From the NCBI RefSeq assembly GCF_965118635.1, contig NZ_CBCPHV010000006.1, positions 124,001-188,000 on the forward strand: a stretch of DNA of 64,000 nucleotides. Direction: 5' to 3'. The position numbers and the translations under genes are program-made. The stretch is from Empedobacter brevis_A (lineage in GTDB: Bacteria > Bacteroidota > Bacteroidia > Flavobacteriales > Weeksellaceae). The notes under the pieces are model-generated. The model made no database searches, had not been told where the DNA came from, and was given only the letters and a program-made list of their open reading frames with translations. Each line of letters opens with the position of its first letter. Within the stretch, counting starts at the first letter, position 1. This document shows, piece by piece, positions 1 to 7,755 of the stretch.

Positions 1-392
1 ACGGGTGTTCCATCTACTAAAGCTGGTTTTATTTTGATTGAAGCTTCTTCTTGTTCACGATTTATTTTATATAAAATCTGAGTCGAAATTCTTGCTAACG
101 TTTCATTTCCTTGTGATGTCACATTGCTAAAATTTCCATTTTCATCAATTACAAAAAACAATTTTGCAAAATAATCTCCAGCTCCATTTAATATCTTATC
201 CAATTTTACTTGCCCTAATCGTTCATTGACATTCTCTGTTAGTTTTGTATTAAAACATTCGATTTGATTTTCTGAAGAATCTTCGCAGCCTGGATAAATA
301 GCAAATTGGTTAACGTTTTTAGGTGCATATATTTTTTGTGCAAATGAATTGAAAGCTATCAATAAGCTTATTAATGTTAATATATTTTTCAT
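1..392 (-). CDS. TonB-like C-terminal domain protein, partial (3' end beyond window)
   Basis: The ATG is at 392-390 and the frame stays open to base 1, giving 130 residues of an incomplete protein. A short signal peptide ends near residue 19 (FNSFAQK), so export to the periplasm is expected. A 'YPGCED' segment follows, then a stretch (FFVIDENGNFSNV) typical of TonB C-terminal-like domains in small Bacteroidota proteins, where 'YPGC' often precedes the domain. Such proteins are usually called energy-transducer TonB-like, but this one has no N-terminal membrane anchor or Pro-rich linker in the visible part, so it is probably not a working TonB. It is divergent from ccoG. Assignment is by motif only. 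Confidence 0.6.
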   Translation of the reverse strand, partial: MKNILTLISLLIAFNSFAQKIYAPKNVNQFAIYPGCEDSSENQIECFNTKLTENVNERLGQVKLDKILNGAGDYFAKLFFVIDENGNFSNVTSQGNETLARISTQILYKINREQEEASIKIKPALVDGTP

Positions 393-500
393 AATAGTTG
401 GTTTGGTTGGTTATTATTCTTGAATTAATGATTTATATCAATCCGTAAATAGTACCATAAATACCATAAATAGTGCCAAAATCTAAGTGTTTTGTAGCTG

Positions 501-508
501 TAAATTTG
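501..508 (+). promoter_or_regulatory. Bacteroidota -7 element upstream of ccoG
   Basis: TAAATTTG matches the TAnnTTTG consensus and lies 17 bases before the ATG at 526. It falls inside the frame that could be extended to a GTG at 487, which argues for the ATG at 526. No clear -33 TTTG is seen at the usual spacing. Confidence 0.5.
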
Positions 509-525
509 CTTCATATAAGAAGAGT

Positions 526-1980
526 ATGAGTGATATGGAACAAGAATTTTTGCAATTGGGTTTTGAAAAAGAGAATGAGCAATTCAGAACCGAAGTTGCA
601 ACAATGGACAAAAAAGGAAGTAGAAAATGGGTATATGCGAAAAAACCTTCAGGGAAATATACCAATTATCGCACAATAGTTTCTTCTGTTTTGTTGCTGT
701 TATTGATTGTTTTACCTTTTATAAAACTTCCAAATGGTAATCCAGTTTTCAAATTTGACGTTTTTAATACCAATTTTATCTTATTTGGTTATCCATTTTT
801 CACAACAGATTTTTTCTTGTTAGCTTTTGGAATGATTGTCAGCGTTGTTTTTATTATTCTATTTACTACGGTTTATGGCCGGTTGTTTTGTGGTTGGTTG
901 TGTCCGCAGACAATTTTTATGGAAAGTGTTTTTAGAAAAATTGAATTTTGGATAGAAGGCGATCGAAACAAACAAATTCGTTTGGATAAACAAGAATGGA
1001 ACGAAGAGAAGATTTTGAAAAGAGGAGGAAAGTGGATTGTATTTTACATAATTTCATTTTTCTTTTCAAATATTATGTTCGCTTATATTATAGGAGTAGA
1101 TGAATTATTGAAAATATATACCGAAGGAGCAATTATACACGCAGGTAAATTCTTTGGATTATTTATTTTTAGTCTTTTATTCTATTTTGTTTTTGCTTGG
1201 TTTCGAGAGCAAGTTTGCACATTGGTTTGTCCTTATGGAAGATTTCAAGGTGTTTTAATTGATAAAAAGACAATTCAAGTTTCGTATGATTTCAAACGTG
1301 GCGAGAATATAAATGGACGTTCTAAATTTAGAAAAGGTGAAAATCGTATCGAAGCAAAAAAAGGAGATTGTATCGATTGTGGTCAATGTGTAGCGGTTTG
1401 TCCTACAGGAATTGATATTAGAAATGGTTCTCAGCTAGAATGTATCAATTGTACAGCTTGTATGGATGCTTGTGATGATATTATGACGAAGATTAATTTG
1501 CCAACAGGTTTAATAAAATATGCTTCAGAAGAAAATATTGAACAAGGAAAATCGTTCAAAATTTCAGTAAGATTAGTCGCTTTTACTTTGGTTCTAATCG
1601 CAATGATTTCTGCTATGACAATTTTTATGTTAAATAGAAGTGATGTTGAAGTCAAATTTTTACAAGTACCAGGAAAAGATTATGTGGTAGAAGGCGATTA
1701 TATCATTAATACGATGCAATATAGTTTGATGAACAAAACGAACAAACCGTATAAATTAATCGTAAATGTAAATGGTTTCAAAGCAGGAAAAACAATATTA
1801 TTGGTCGAACCAAATAAATATATTCAGATTAATGAAGGTGAATTAAAGCAAGGATTAATAGATATTAAAATTCCGAGAAATGAGCTAAAATCTTATAAAG
1901 TTCCTGTTATTTTGGAATTAAAGGATTTAAAAGGTAAAACAATTGATTATTATACAATTAGTTTTATGGCTCCTTTTTAA
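526..1980 (+). CDS. ccoG: Cytochrome c oxidase accessory protein CcoG (FixG/RdxA family)
   Basis: A membrane protein of 484 residues carrying ferredoxin-type clusters, needed in other bacteria for copper handling during cbb3 oxidase assembly. Visible: an N-terminal membrane segment near residues 52-66, another near 95-116, then the polyferredoxin-like motif CGWLCPQ (about 122-128), a CTLVCPYGR motif, and two 4Fe-4S binding runs (CIDCGQCVAVCP and CINCTACMDACD). The C-terminus is a periplasmic Ig-like domain. The in-frame GTG at 487 was rejected because a -7 promoter element lies between it and the ATG at 526. Flavobacterial ccoG often follows ccoNOP; here the upstream neighbour is a divergent TonB-like gene and no oxidase gene is visible. 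Confidence 0.93.
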   Translation: MSDMEQEFLQLGFEKENEQFRTEVATMDKKGSRKWVYAKKPSGKYTNYRTIVSSVLLLLLIVLPFIKLPNGNPVFKFDVFNTNFILFGYPFFTTDFFLLAFGMIVSVVFIILFTTVYGRLFCGWLCPQTIFMESVFRKIEFWIEGDRNKQIRLDKQEWNEEKILKRGGKWIVFYIISFFFSNIMFAYIIGVDELLKIYTEGAIIHAGKFFGLFIFSLLFYFVFAWFREQVCTLVCPYGRFQGVLIDKKTIQVSYDFKRGENINGRSKFRKGENRIEAKKGDCIDCGQCVAVCPTGIDIRNGSQLECINCTACMDACDDIMTKINLPTGLIKYASEENIEQGKSFKISVRLVAFTLVLIAMISAMTIFMLNRSDVEVKFLQVPGKDYVVEGDYIINTMQYSLMNKTNKPYKLIVNVNGFKAGKTILLVEPNKYIQINEGELKQGLIDIKIPRNELKSYKVPVILELKDLKGKTIDYYTISFMAPF

Positions 1981-1990
1981 AGTAATTTTT

Positions 1991-2027
1991 AAAAAGCGTT
2001 TTACATTTTTGTGAAACGTTTTTTTTT
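1991..2027 (+). terminator. Rho-independent terminator after ccoG
   Basis: A 13-pair stem (1993-2005 with 2010-2022, including G-U pairs), a TTTT loop and a T-run to 2027, placed just after the ccoG stop. Confidence 0.75.
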
Positions 2028-2276
2028 ATTCTGATTTTAAGTTAATACTTAGTTTTAAATTTTACATCATTTCAGTAAATTTTCGTTAAAGTAAAGATTG
2101 TATAATAGTTATATTTTTATTTAAAACAGCCATTGTCAAACATTAACTTAACTAGATATTTAGATTTAATATTTTTTAAAAACAGATCGCATTTACAACA
2201 AGACAATTAGGGAATTAATACAGTGTTAATCAGGCATAAACTAGAATATGACTTTTCTCTTATTTGACTTTTTCAT
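2028..2276. other. Intergenic region before the TonB-dependent receptor
   Basis: No open frame of useful length, RNA gene or repeat was seen. It is very AT-rich and leads into the palindromic operator and -7 element of the receptor gene. Confidence 0.5.
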
Positions 2277-2295
2277 ATTTAGATTAAGTCTAAAT
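2277..2295. promoter_or_regulatory. 19-bp palindromic operator, Fur/DtxR-like candidate
   Basis: ATTTAGA-TTAAG-TCTAAAT is a perfect 7-bp inverted repeat around a 5-bp centre, 5 bases upstream of the -7 element of the receptor gene and covering its -33 region. Size and placement suit repression by an iron-responsive Fur- or DtxR-type dimer. Which protein binds is inference. Confidence 0.55.
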
Positions 2296-2300
2296 GGTCA

Positions 2301-2308
2301 TACCTTTG
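2301..2308 (+). promoter_or_regulatory. -7 element of the TonB-dependent receptor gene
   Basis: TACCTTTG fits TAnnTTTG exactly. It lies between the ATG at 2294 and the ATG at 2333, so transcription would start after 2294 and the later ATG is preferred. Confidence 0.6.
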
Positions 2309-2332
2309 CAAAAATTAAAACTTGAGTTTAAA

Positions 2333-4465
2333 ATGAAGAAAAAAATAATTTTACTATTACTACTACAAATAGCATCTCAAACTTATGCGCAAGAATCAGA
2401 AGATTTACAGTTAGATGAAGTCGTTGTTGAAACAACTCGAATTCCAGAAATTGTAAAAAATTCGTCTAGTTCTGTTATTATAGTACCAAAAGAAACAATA
2501 GAATCTTTAGCAATGTCTAATCCTGATATGTCTGTTATATTAGGTTTGGCAGTTCCATCAATAGGATTAAGTTCTAATACAACAAGTAATAGATCGCAAA
2601 CAATGCGCGGTAGACCAATGTTGATTATGATTGATGGAATTCCACAATCAACGCCATTGCGAACTACAGATAGAGATATTCGTTCTATAAGTCCATTTGT
2701 TATCGAACGAATAGAAGTTATAGAAGGTGCGAGTTCTTTATATGGTTCTGGAGCTATTGGAGGTATTGTGAATTTTGTAACCAAAAAGAATAAAACAGAT
2801 AAAGTTTTTAATGGTGAAACATCGCTAGGAATTACAGATGCAAGATTCAAACAAGGAGATCATGCATTTGGTTATAAACTAAATCAACAGTTTTATGGAA
2901 AGGTAAAGAAGTTCGATTATTTAGTAAATGGAAGTATTGTTACAACTGGAAGAGGAATAGATGGGAAAGGAGAATTTATTTCTCCACGATATGGTTTAAG
3001 CGATGTAATGACGAAAAATGTTATGGCAAAATTAGGCTATAATTTTTCTGAGAAAACTCGTATTGAAGCTATGTACAATTACTTTTCTAGTGAACAAGAT
3101 ACTGATTTAATTGCTGCTGGAGGTAAGTATTTAGAATCGCCAAGAATTGGAGTAATTGGAAAACAAGATCCTGAAGCTGTAAATGAAGGAACTAGATACA
3201 ATCATAATGCTTATATAAAATTTATAAGTAAAGATATTTTTAAAAATACCAATTTAGATTTGTCTTTATATACACAAAACTTGTATACGATTTTTGATTA
3301 TAGAGCAAATGATCCTAAAACTCCTAGATGGGAAGAAACAGGAGGGCAATCTGCTGTAAAAGCAAAAAAATATGGAGCGAGATTAAATTTCTTATCATCA
3401 ATAAATTTATCTAATGATATTAAAATGTCTGTTCTATACGGAGGAGATTTTATGTTAGATGAAACAAGTCAACCTCTTGTAGATGGACGTCTTTGGGTTC
3501 CTGAATTAAAAGCATATAATTCTGCCGCTTTTTTACAAACAGTAACGAACTTTTCGAATAAATTCAGCTTAAAAGCAGGAGTTAGATACGATAATATTTT
3601 AGTTAAAGTTCCAGATTATAAAACAATCCCAACTAAAGCTAATCAAGAATGGCTTTCAATAAAAGGAGGAAATCTTAGATACGATAAACCAACGTTTAAT
3701 ACATCTTTGCAATATTATATTGTAAAAGAATTCAATCCTTATGTTTCCTTTTCACAAGCATTTGCAATCTTTGATTTAGGTCGTGTTCTTAGATCTGCCA
3801 ACGCAGATGTTGTTTCTAAAATAGAAACAGATCCAGTTGCAACCACTAATTATGAAGTTGGTTTTGTAAGTAAGATTGCTAATAAAGTTAATTTAAAATT
3901 TGCTTATTATTGGTCACACTCTAAATTAGGAAGCGATTTAGCAATTGGTGATGATGGTTTTTGGAAAGTTGTTAGAAATCCACAATTAATACAAGGATTA
4001 GAAATACAAGCTGATACTAAAATCAATAAAAATATTTTTGTTGGAGGAAGTTATTCTTATTTAGAAGGTAAATTAAAACCAGATGGATCTTCAAAATATG
4101 ACGATTACATGTCAGGATTAAGTATTCCAGCTCCAAAACTTAGTTTATTTACAACAGTTATGCCTGTAAATAATTTCACAGTTAATTTATTGTATACACA
4201 CACTCAAAAAAGAGATAGATTTCAACCAACACTTAATAAAAGTGGAAATTATGTTTACAATGGTGGAGAAGGAAAAGTATCTCCTATAGATTTATTTAAT
4301 CTTTCATCTAACTATAAAATGAAGAATATGACAATAAGTTTAGGAATAGAAAACCTATTTAATAAAGCTTATTACACAAGTTCTTCTATGTTGATGGCTA
4401 GAGATGATGAATATGCCAGAGGAAATGGACGATATTTTACTTTAGGCTTCACAGTAAATTACTAA
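2333..4465 (+). CDS. TonB-dependent outer-membrane receptor (siderophore/iron type)
   Basis: A protein of 710 residues that should import a large ligand across the outer membrane using TonB energy. A signal peptide (MKKKIILLLL... ending TYAQ) is followed by an acidic segment and LDEVVVETTR, which begins the plug region. The plug contains MRGRPMLIMIDGIP and IERIEVIEGASSLYGSGAIGG, the standard plug signatures. The rest is a beta-barrel ending in FTLGFTVNY with the usual terminal aromatic residue. The frame can begin at 2294, but that ATG lies upstream of the -7 element and would precede the signal peptide by 13 residues. The palindromic operator at 2277-2295 suggests iron regulation. No biosynthesis or ABC genes adjoin it, so the ligand is unknown. 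Confidence 0.9.
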   Translation: MKKKIILLLLLQIASQTYAQESEDLQLDEVVVETTRIPEIVKNSSSSVIIVPKETIESLAMSNPDMSVILGLAVPSIGLSSNTTSNRSQTMRGRPMLIMIDGIPQSTPLRTTDRDIRSISPFVIERIEVIEGASSLYGSGAIGGIVNFVTKKNKTDKVFNGETSLGITDARFKQGDHAFGYKLNQQFYGKVKKFDYLVNGSIVTTGRGIDGKGEFISPRYGLSDVMTKNVMAKLGYNFSEKTRIEAMYNYFSSEQDTDLIAAGGKYLESPRIGVIGKQDPEAVNEGTRYNHNAYIKFISKDIFKNTNLDLSLYTQNLYTIFDYRANDPKTPRWEETGGQSAVKAKKYGARLNFLSSINLSNDIKMSVLYGGDFMLDETSQPLVDGRLWVPELKAYNSAAFLQTVTNFSNKFSLKAGVRYDNILVKVPDYKTIPTKANQEWLSIKGGNLRYDKPTFNTSLQYYIVKEFNPYVSFSQAFAIFDLGRVLRSANADVVSKIETDPVATTNYEVGFVSKIANKVNLKFAYYWSHSKLGSDLAIGDDGFWKVVRNPQLIQGLEIQADTKINKNIFVGGSYSYLEGKLKPDGSSKYDDYMSGLSIPAPKLSLFTTVMPVNNFTVNLLYTHTQKRDRFQPTLNKSGNYVYNGGEGKVSPIDLFNLSSNYKMKNMTISLGIENLFNKAYYTSSSMLMARDDEYARGNGRYFTLGFTVNY

Positions 4466-4486
4466 AATAATATCATTTTTAAATAG

Positions 4487-4526
4487 AAAACCTGCATTGT
4501 TTGGAATAAATAATGCAGGTTTTTCA
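4487..4526. terminator. Terminator between convergent genes
   Basis: A 12-pair stem AAAACCTGCATT (4487-4498) with AATGCAGGTTTT (4512-4523) and a T-run. It serves the receptor gene and probably also the HopJ-family gene on the opposite strand. Confidence 0.75.
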
Positions 4527-4530
4527 TTTA

Positions 4531-4854
4531 TTATTTTTTAATCAATACTTCGTTTTCAAACTTTACACCATTCCAACCATTTTGCATAAATTGACGAATA
4601 TTGTTATGATCTTTTCCTTCTGGATTTTCTAAAACAGCTTTGTAATGTTCCGCAAACAATTTTAATGTATCCGATTCAGAATAACCATTCAATTTTGCGA
4701 AAGCAAACACTTTTGCACTTCCTTGATTTTGATCCGCAGCATTTTCCTGATTTCCATTAACAAATGCAGAAGCTGTATAGTTATAGTTTTGTTCAATATA
4801 CGCAATTACATCTGCGAAATTCGCTTCATTTTGGCTCAATTTTTCTAAAATCAT
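4531..4854 (-). CDS. HopJ type III effector family protein (name is historical)
   Basis: A small protein of 107 residues resembling the HopJ family: an N-terminal helix (LEKLSQNEANFADVIAYIE), the FVNGNQENAADQNQGSAK segment, then GYSESDTLKLFAEHYKAVL and an IRQFMQNGW end. The family was named after a Pseudomonas effector but occurs widely in bacteria lacking type III secretion. Nothing here suggests secretion: there is no signal peptide and no secretion gene nearby. Its role is unknown; a cytosolic housekeeping protein is most likely. It has its own -7 element at 4868-4875. Confidence 0.85.
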   Translation of the reverse strand: MILEKLSQNEANFADVIAYIEQNYNYTASAFVNGNQENAADQNQGSAKVFAFAKLNGYSESDTLKLFAEHYKAVLENPEGKDHNNIRQFMQNGWNGVKFENEVLIKK

Positions 4855-4867
4855 TTTATCTTTTTGT

Positions 4868-4875
4868 CAAAAATA
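4868..4875 (-). promoter_or_regulatory. -7 element of the HopJ-family gene
   Basis: On the minus strand this reads TATTTTTG, matching TAnnTTTG, 13 bases before the ATG at 4854. Confidence 0.5.
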
Positions 4876-5010
4876 AGAACTTATTTTTAATACAATAAAT
4901 CATTAAGTATGTTAATTAATTTGTGTATTCAAATACTTAACGAATGTTTAACAACTTTCTGTCTATTAATTAATTAGATTTATAATTATTAATCAAAAAA
5001 AGCAAATATT

Positions 5011-5331
5011 ATGTTCGAAAGAAGACAATTTAATTACGAAACATCAAGTGTTGCGCTACGCGAACTTGCTGAAAAAGGATATCAAGAAGATTTTAATTTA
5101 TTAGAAAGTGATTTGATCGATCATCCACATGATTTTAAGATTATTTATATCTATAGATATGAAGGAAATTCAAATCCTGAAGATGAATCGAGTGTTTATG
5201 GAATCGAAAAAATTTCGACTGGCGAAAAAGGAGTTTTAGTCGCAGGAAATTTAGGTTTTGCTCAAACCAATTTAGCATCGATATTAATACAATTAGAAAT
5301 AGAGGGAAGAGGTTTCGTTATAAAAAACTAA
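5011..5331 (+). CDS. Small conserved flavobacterial protein (paralogue of the gene at 15429-15737)
   Basis: A cytosolic protein of 106 residues without signal or membrane segments. A helical N-terminus (SSVALRELAEKGYQEDFNL) is followed by IYRYEGNSNPEDESSVYGI and GEKGVLVAGNL. The same motif order occurs in the protein encoded at 15429-15737. I recall relatives of this family being labelled 'phosphoribosylpyrophosphate synthetase', but at about 100 residues there is no PRPP-synthetase fold or motif, so that name should not be used. The gene stands alone, with a bidirectional terminator behind it. Function unknown. Confidence 0.85.
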   Translation: MFERRQFNYETSSVALRELAEKGYQEDFNLLESDLIDHPHDFKIIYIYRYEGNSNPEDESSVYGIEKISTGEKGVLVAGNLGFAQTNLASILIQLEIEGRGFVIKN

Positions 5332-5376
5332 ATTTTTAACTTATGAATCGACTACTAAATATTACCATTAAAATGT

Positions 5377-5413
5377 AAAAAGCGTTACCAAGAATATTGA
5401 TAACGCTTTTTTT
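5377..5413. terminator. Bidirectional terminator
   Basis: Stem AAAAAGCGTTA (5377-5387) pairs with TAACGCTTTTT (5401-5411) and is flanked by A and T runs, between two convergent genes. Confidence 0.8.
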
Positions 5414-5436
5414 ATATAGAATAATTTCTGTTTCTA

Positions 5437-5925
5437 TTATTTTGCTTTTCTACATAATACCTTAAAAGGAATAGAAAATGCACTATTGTATTTTGATTTT
5501 AATCGGCGAATATCTCTCGAAGCGGATGCTCGTGTAAAATAATCTCCAACCAAAACGCGATAATCGGGAGAGAAATAAGCTGTCTGAGATGATAAATCTG
5601 GATAAGAACGAGAAAATTCATTTCTTACTTTTTCAGCATCTTTTCTGTCTTTCGAATAATAAATCTGAATTTTGAAACCGCTTACTTGTGGTGTTCCTGC
5701 GCAAGGATCATTAGATTGTATAACGGGTCTTTTCTCCGTAACCTTTTTTACTGGAGCAGTGTAGCTACAAACTACATCTTCTTTTGCTTTTAGTACATTA
5801 TTTATTCTATTATCAATTTCAATGTTCAACGTACCATTATTAATAATTTGAACAGTATCAATTTTATCTTGAGCAAAAGCGTAACAAGAAAAAGTAATAA
5901 GGAATAAAAAGATAAATTTTTTCAT
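5437..5925 (-). CDS. SPOR-domain exported protein
   Basis: A protein of 162 residues with a signal peptide (MKKFIFLFLITF... CYAFAQ). The C-terminal half (about 80-155) is a SPOR domain, which binds glycan strands lacking stem peptides: GFKIQIYYSKDRKDAEKVR, then a Tyr-Pro step and VLVGDYFTRASASRDIRRLK. The segment between signal peptide and SPOR domain is a low-complexity linker with two Cys residues. It probably acts in the periplasm at cell-wall remodelling sites. Monocistronic, with a -7 element at 5945-5952 on its own strand. Confidence 0.85.
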   Translation of the reverse strand: MKKFIFLFLITFSCYAFAQDKIDTVQIINNGTLNIEIDNRINNVLKAKEDVVCSYTAPVKKVTEKRPVIQSNDPCAGTPQVSGFKIQIYYSKDRKDAEKVRNEFSRSYPDLSSQTAYFSPDYRVLVGDYFTRASASRDIRRLKSKYNSAFSIPFKVLCRKAK

Positions 5926-5944
5926 AGGATGAAATTAATTTGTG

Positions 5945-5952
5945 CAAATATA
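5945..5952 (-). promoter_or_regulatory. -7 element of the SPOR-protein gene
   Basis: Reads TATATTTG on the minus strand, 19 bases before the ATG at 5925. Confidence 0.55.
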
Positions 5953-6242
5953 CTTCTTAGAATTAAGTTATTAAATTTTATCGTCTTTTATTTTCTTACA
6001 ACGAATATTGTTCCAATTTTTTTGAGGACAAATAATTGATTGGCTGATTCTAATAAAAATGAAACAGATTATTTATACAGTTATGTTAAACAAATTTTTT
6101 TTGTTGAAATCCTATTTAATCAAGTCAAAAAAGAGAATAATTTTAAAGCGATATTTTTAACAATTAATTTAGAAACGTTTTAAATTAAGCTCAATGACAA
6201 AGTTCAGTATGTAAACTTTATGATTTTATTAAGTATTGAAGT
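5953..6242. other. Intergenic region upstream of the act operon
   Basis: About 290 bases without a credible coding frame. No RNA gene or inverted repeat was recognised. The length suggests it holds control elements for the act operon, but no operator could be named. Confidence 0.4.
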
Positions 6243-6250
6243 TATTTTTG
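6243..6250 (+). promoter_or_regulatory. Candidate -7 element of the act operon
   Basis: TATTTTTG fits TAnnTTTG. It predicts an untranslated leader of roughly 55-60 bases before actA. No exact -33 TTTG lies at the expected distance. Confidence 0.45.
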
Positions 6251-6314
6251 CTGTTAGTTAAGTGTTCAAATAAAACGAGTTAAAAGAAACAACGAACTGA
6301 GATTATTTAAGTAA

Positions 6315-7733
6315 ATGAAGGCAAGATTTCTAAAAAGAATACGTTTATGGAGCTGTGCGATAATACTATCGACGTTCTCCTTAGCAAATGCCCAAGACGC
6401 AGGTAAAGGTTACGAATTATTCGAAGCCAACTGTACTGCTTGTCACCAGATTGATGGTAAATTGATTGGGCCGGAATTACGTAATGTTGAGAAACGCGTA
6501 CAAGAAGAAGCTGGACTTGGAAAAGAGTGGTTACACGCTTGGATTAAGGACAACAAAGCTTTACGCGAATCTGGAGATGCGTATGCAAACAAAATTTTCG
6601 CTGAGTACAATAACACTGAAATGTTAGCTTTCCCTAACTTATCTGATGGTGATATTGATAATATCTTAGCATATACTGCCGATCCTGATGGTGGTAAAAA
6701 AGCTTTTGATGATGCAAAAGCTGCAAAAAAGAAAGAAGCTGCTGCTGCTAAAGCTGCTGCTGCCGGAAATGGTGGTGGTGCTGCAACAGGAGTTATTGCA
6801 GTTGGATTTGTTGTATTAGCAGCATTATTATTGTGGATTTTGGTTCGCGTTAATGCATTAGTTAAAGCAACAGCAACAGAAGATTTAGATTCTAAAGAAG
6901 AAAAAGCTGCTTTTTCTTTTGCAGAGTTCTTCCAAAAGTACCAAAAAGTTGGAGGTGTATTAATCGCTGTATTAGCTTTCTTTGCATTGTATAATGTGTA
7001 TTGGGGATTAATGGGAATTGGTGTTGATAAAGGTTACGAGCCAGAACAACCAATCTATTTCTCTCACAAAGTTCACGCAGGAGTACAAGGTATCGATTGT
7101 CAGTACTGTCATAGTTCAGCTAAATACGGAAAAGTGTCTGGAATTCCTTCACCAAACGTATGTATGAACTGTCACAAAACAATTAAAGAGTACAAAGGAG
7201 ATTACTTCGAAGAAGAATTAATCACTTCTGGAAAATTTGCTGATGAAGATGCTGTAAAAACATTCTATACAGGAGAAATTCAAAAAATGTATAAAGCTAT
7301 TGGATGGAATCCAGAAACGAACAAATACGATGGTCCACAAAGACCAATCGAATGGGTACGTATTCATAATATGCCAGATTTTGTATTCTTTAGCCACGCA
7401 CAACACGTTGTTGCAGGAGAAAAAGCAATTAAGAAAGCTATTAAAGACGGAACAATTCCAAATGCTAAAGAATTGAATATTGGATCAGGAGACCAAGTTT
7501 GTTTCGCATGTCACGGACGTGTTGATGAAATGAACGAAGTGAAAATGGCGAATGATTTCACAATGGGATGGTGTATCGAGTGTCACAGAACTACTGAGGT
7601 AGATATGGACAACGAGTATAACAAAGAATATTACGCAGAACTACACGAAAAACTGAAAAAACAGTACGGTGACGCAACTAAAATTACAGTTGATGCTATC
7701 GGAGGTTTAGAGTGTGGTAAATGTCATTATTAA
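6315..7733 (+). CDS. actA: Alternative complex III subunit ActA: monohaem plus pentahaem cytochrome c
   Basis: First subunit of the quinol:cytochrome c oxidoreductase ACIII, 472 residues, exported. A signal peptide ends near residue 26. Six CXXCH haem sites are visible at Cys40, Cys262, Cys283, Cys396, Cys420 and Cys467. The first lies in a separate cytochrome c-like domain (EANCTACHQIDG); an Ala/Gly-rich linker and two membrane segments (about 157-178 and 212-232) separate it from the five-haem part. ActA in Rhodothermus is described as pentahaem, so the N-terminal domain is an added module, probably common in Bacteroidota. It leads an operon actABCDEF. Confidence 0.95.
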   Translation: MKARFLKRIRLWSCAIILSTFSLANAQDAGKGYELFEANCTACHQIDGKLIGPELRNVEKRVQEEAGLGKEWLHAWIKDNKALRESGDAYANKIFAEYNNTEMLAFPNLSDGDIDNILAYTADPDGGKKAFDDAKAAKKKEAAAAKAAAAGNGGGAATGVIAVGFVVLAALLLWILVRVNALVKATATEDLDSKEEKAAFSFAEFFQKYQKVGGVLIAVLAFFALYNVYWGLMGIGVDKGYEPEQPIYFSHKVHAGVQGIDCQYCHSSAKYGKVSGIPSPNVCMNCHKTIKEYKGDYFEEELITSGKFADEDAVKTFYTGEIQKMYKAIGWNPETNKYDGPQRPIEWVRIHNMPDFVFFSHAQHVVAGEKAIKKAIKDGTIPNAKELNIGSGDQVCFACHGRVDEMNEVKMANDFTMGWCIECHRTTEVDMDNEYNKEYYAELHEKLKKQYGDATKITVDAIGGLECGKCHY

Positions 7734-7755
7734 TATAAAAAAGAGAGGAGTATAA

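Noticed and set aside
430..480. Short direct repeat (ACCATAAAT twice) before ccoG as a regulator site
   Set aside because: Only two short copies in AT-rich sequence; chance is a sufficient explanation.
487..525. GTG start extending CcoG by 13 residues
   Set aside because: A consensus -7 element lies within this stretch, so the extension is unlikely to be transcribed.
2383..2850. Minus-strand reading frame opposite the TonB-dependent receptor
   Set aside because: It is the shadow of a strongly supported coding region and has no family features.
4531..4854. A type III secretion effector
   Set aside because: The HopJ name is historical; no secretion genes, signal or host-interaction context exist here.
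5011..5331. Phosphoribosylpyrophosphate synthetase
   Set aside because: Too short by about 200 residues and lacks any PRPP-synthetase motif.
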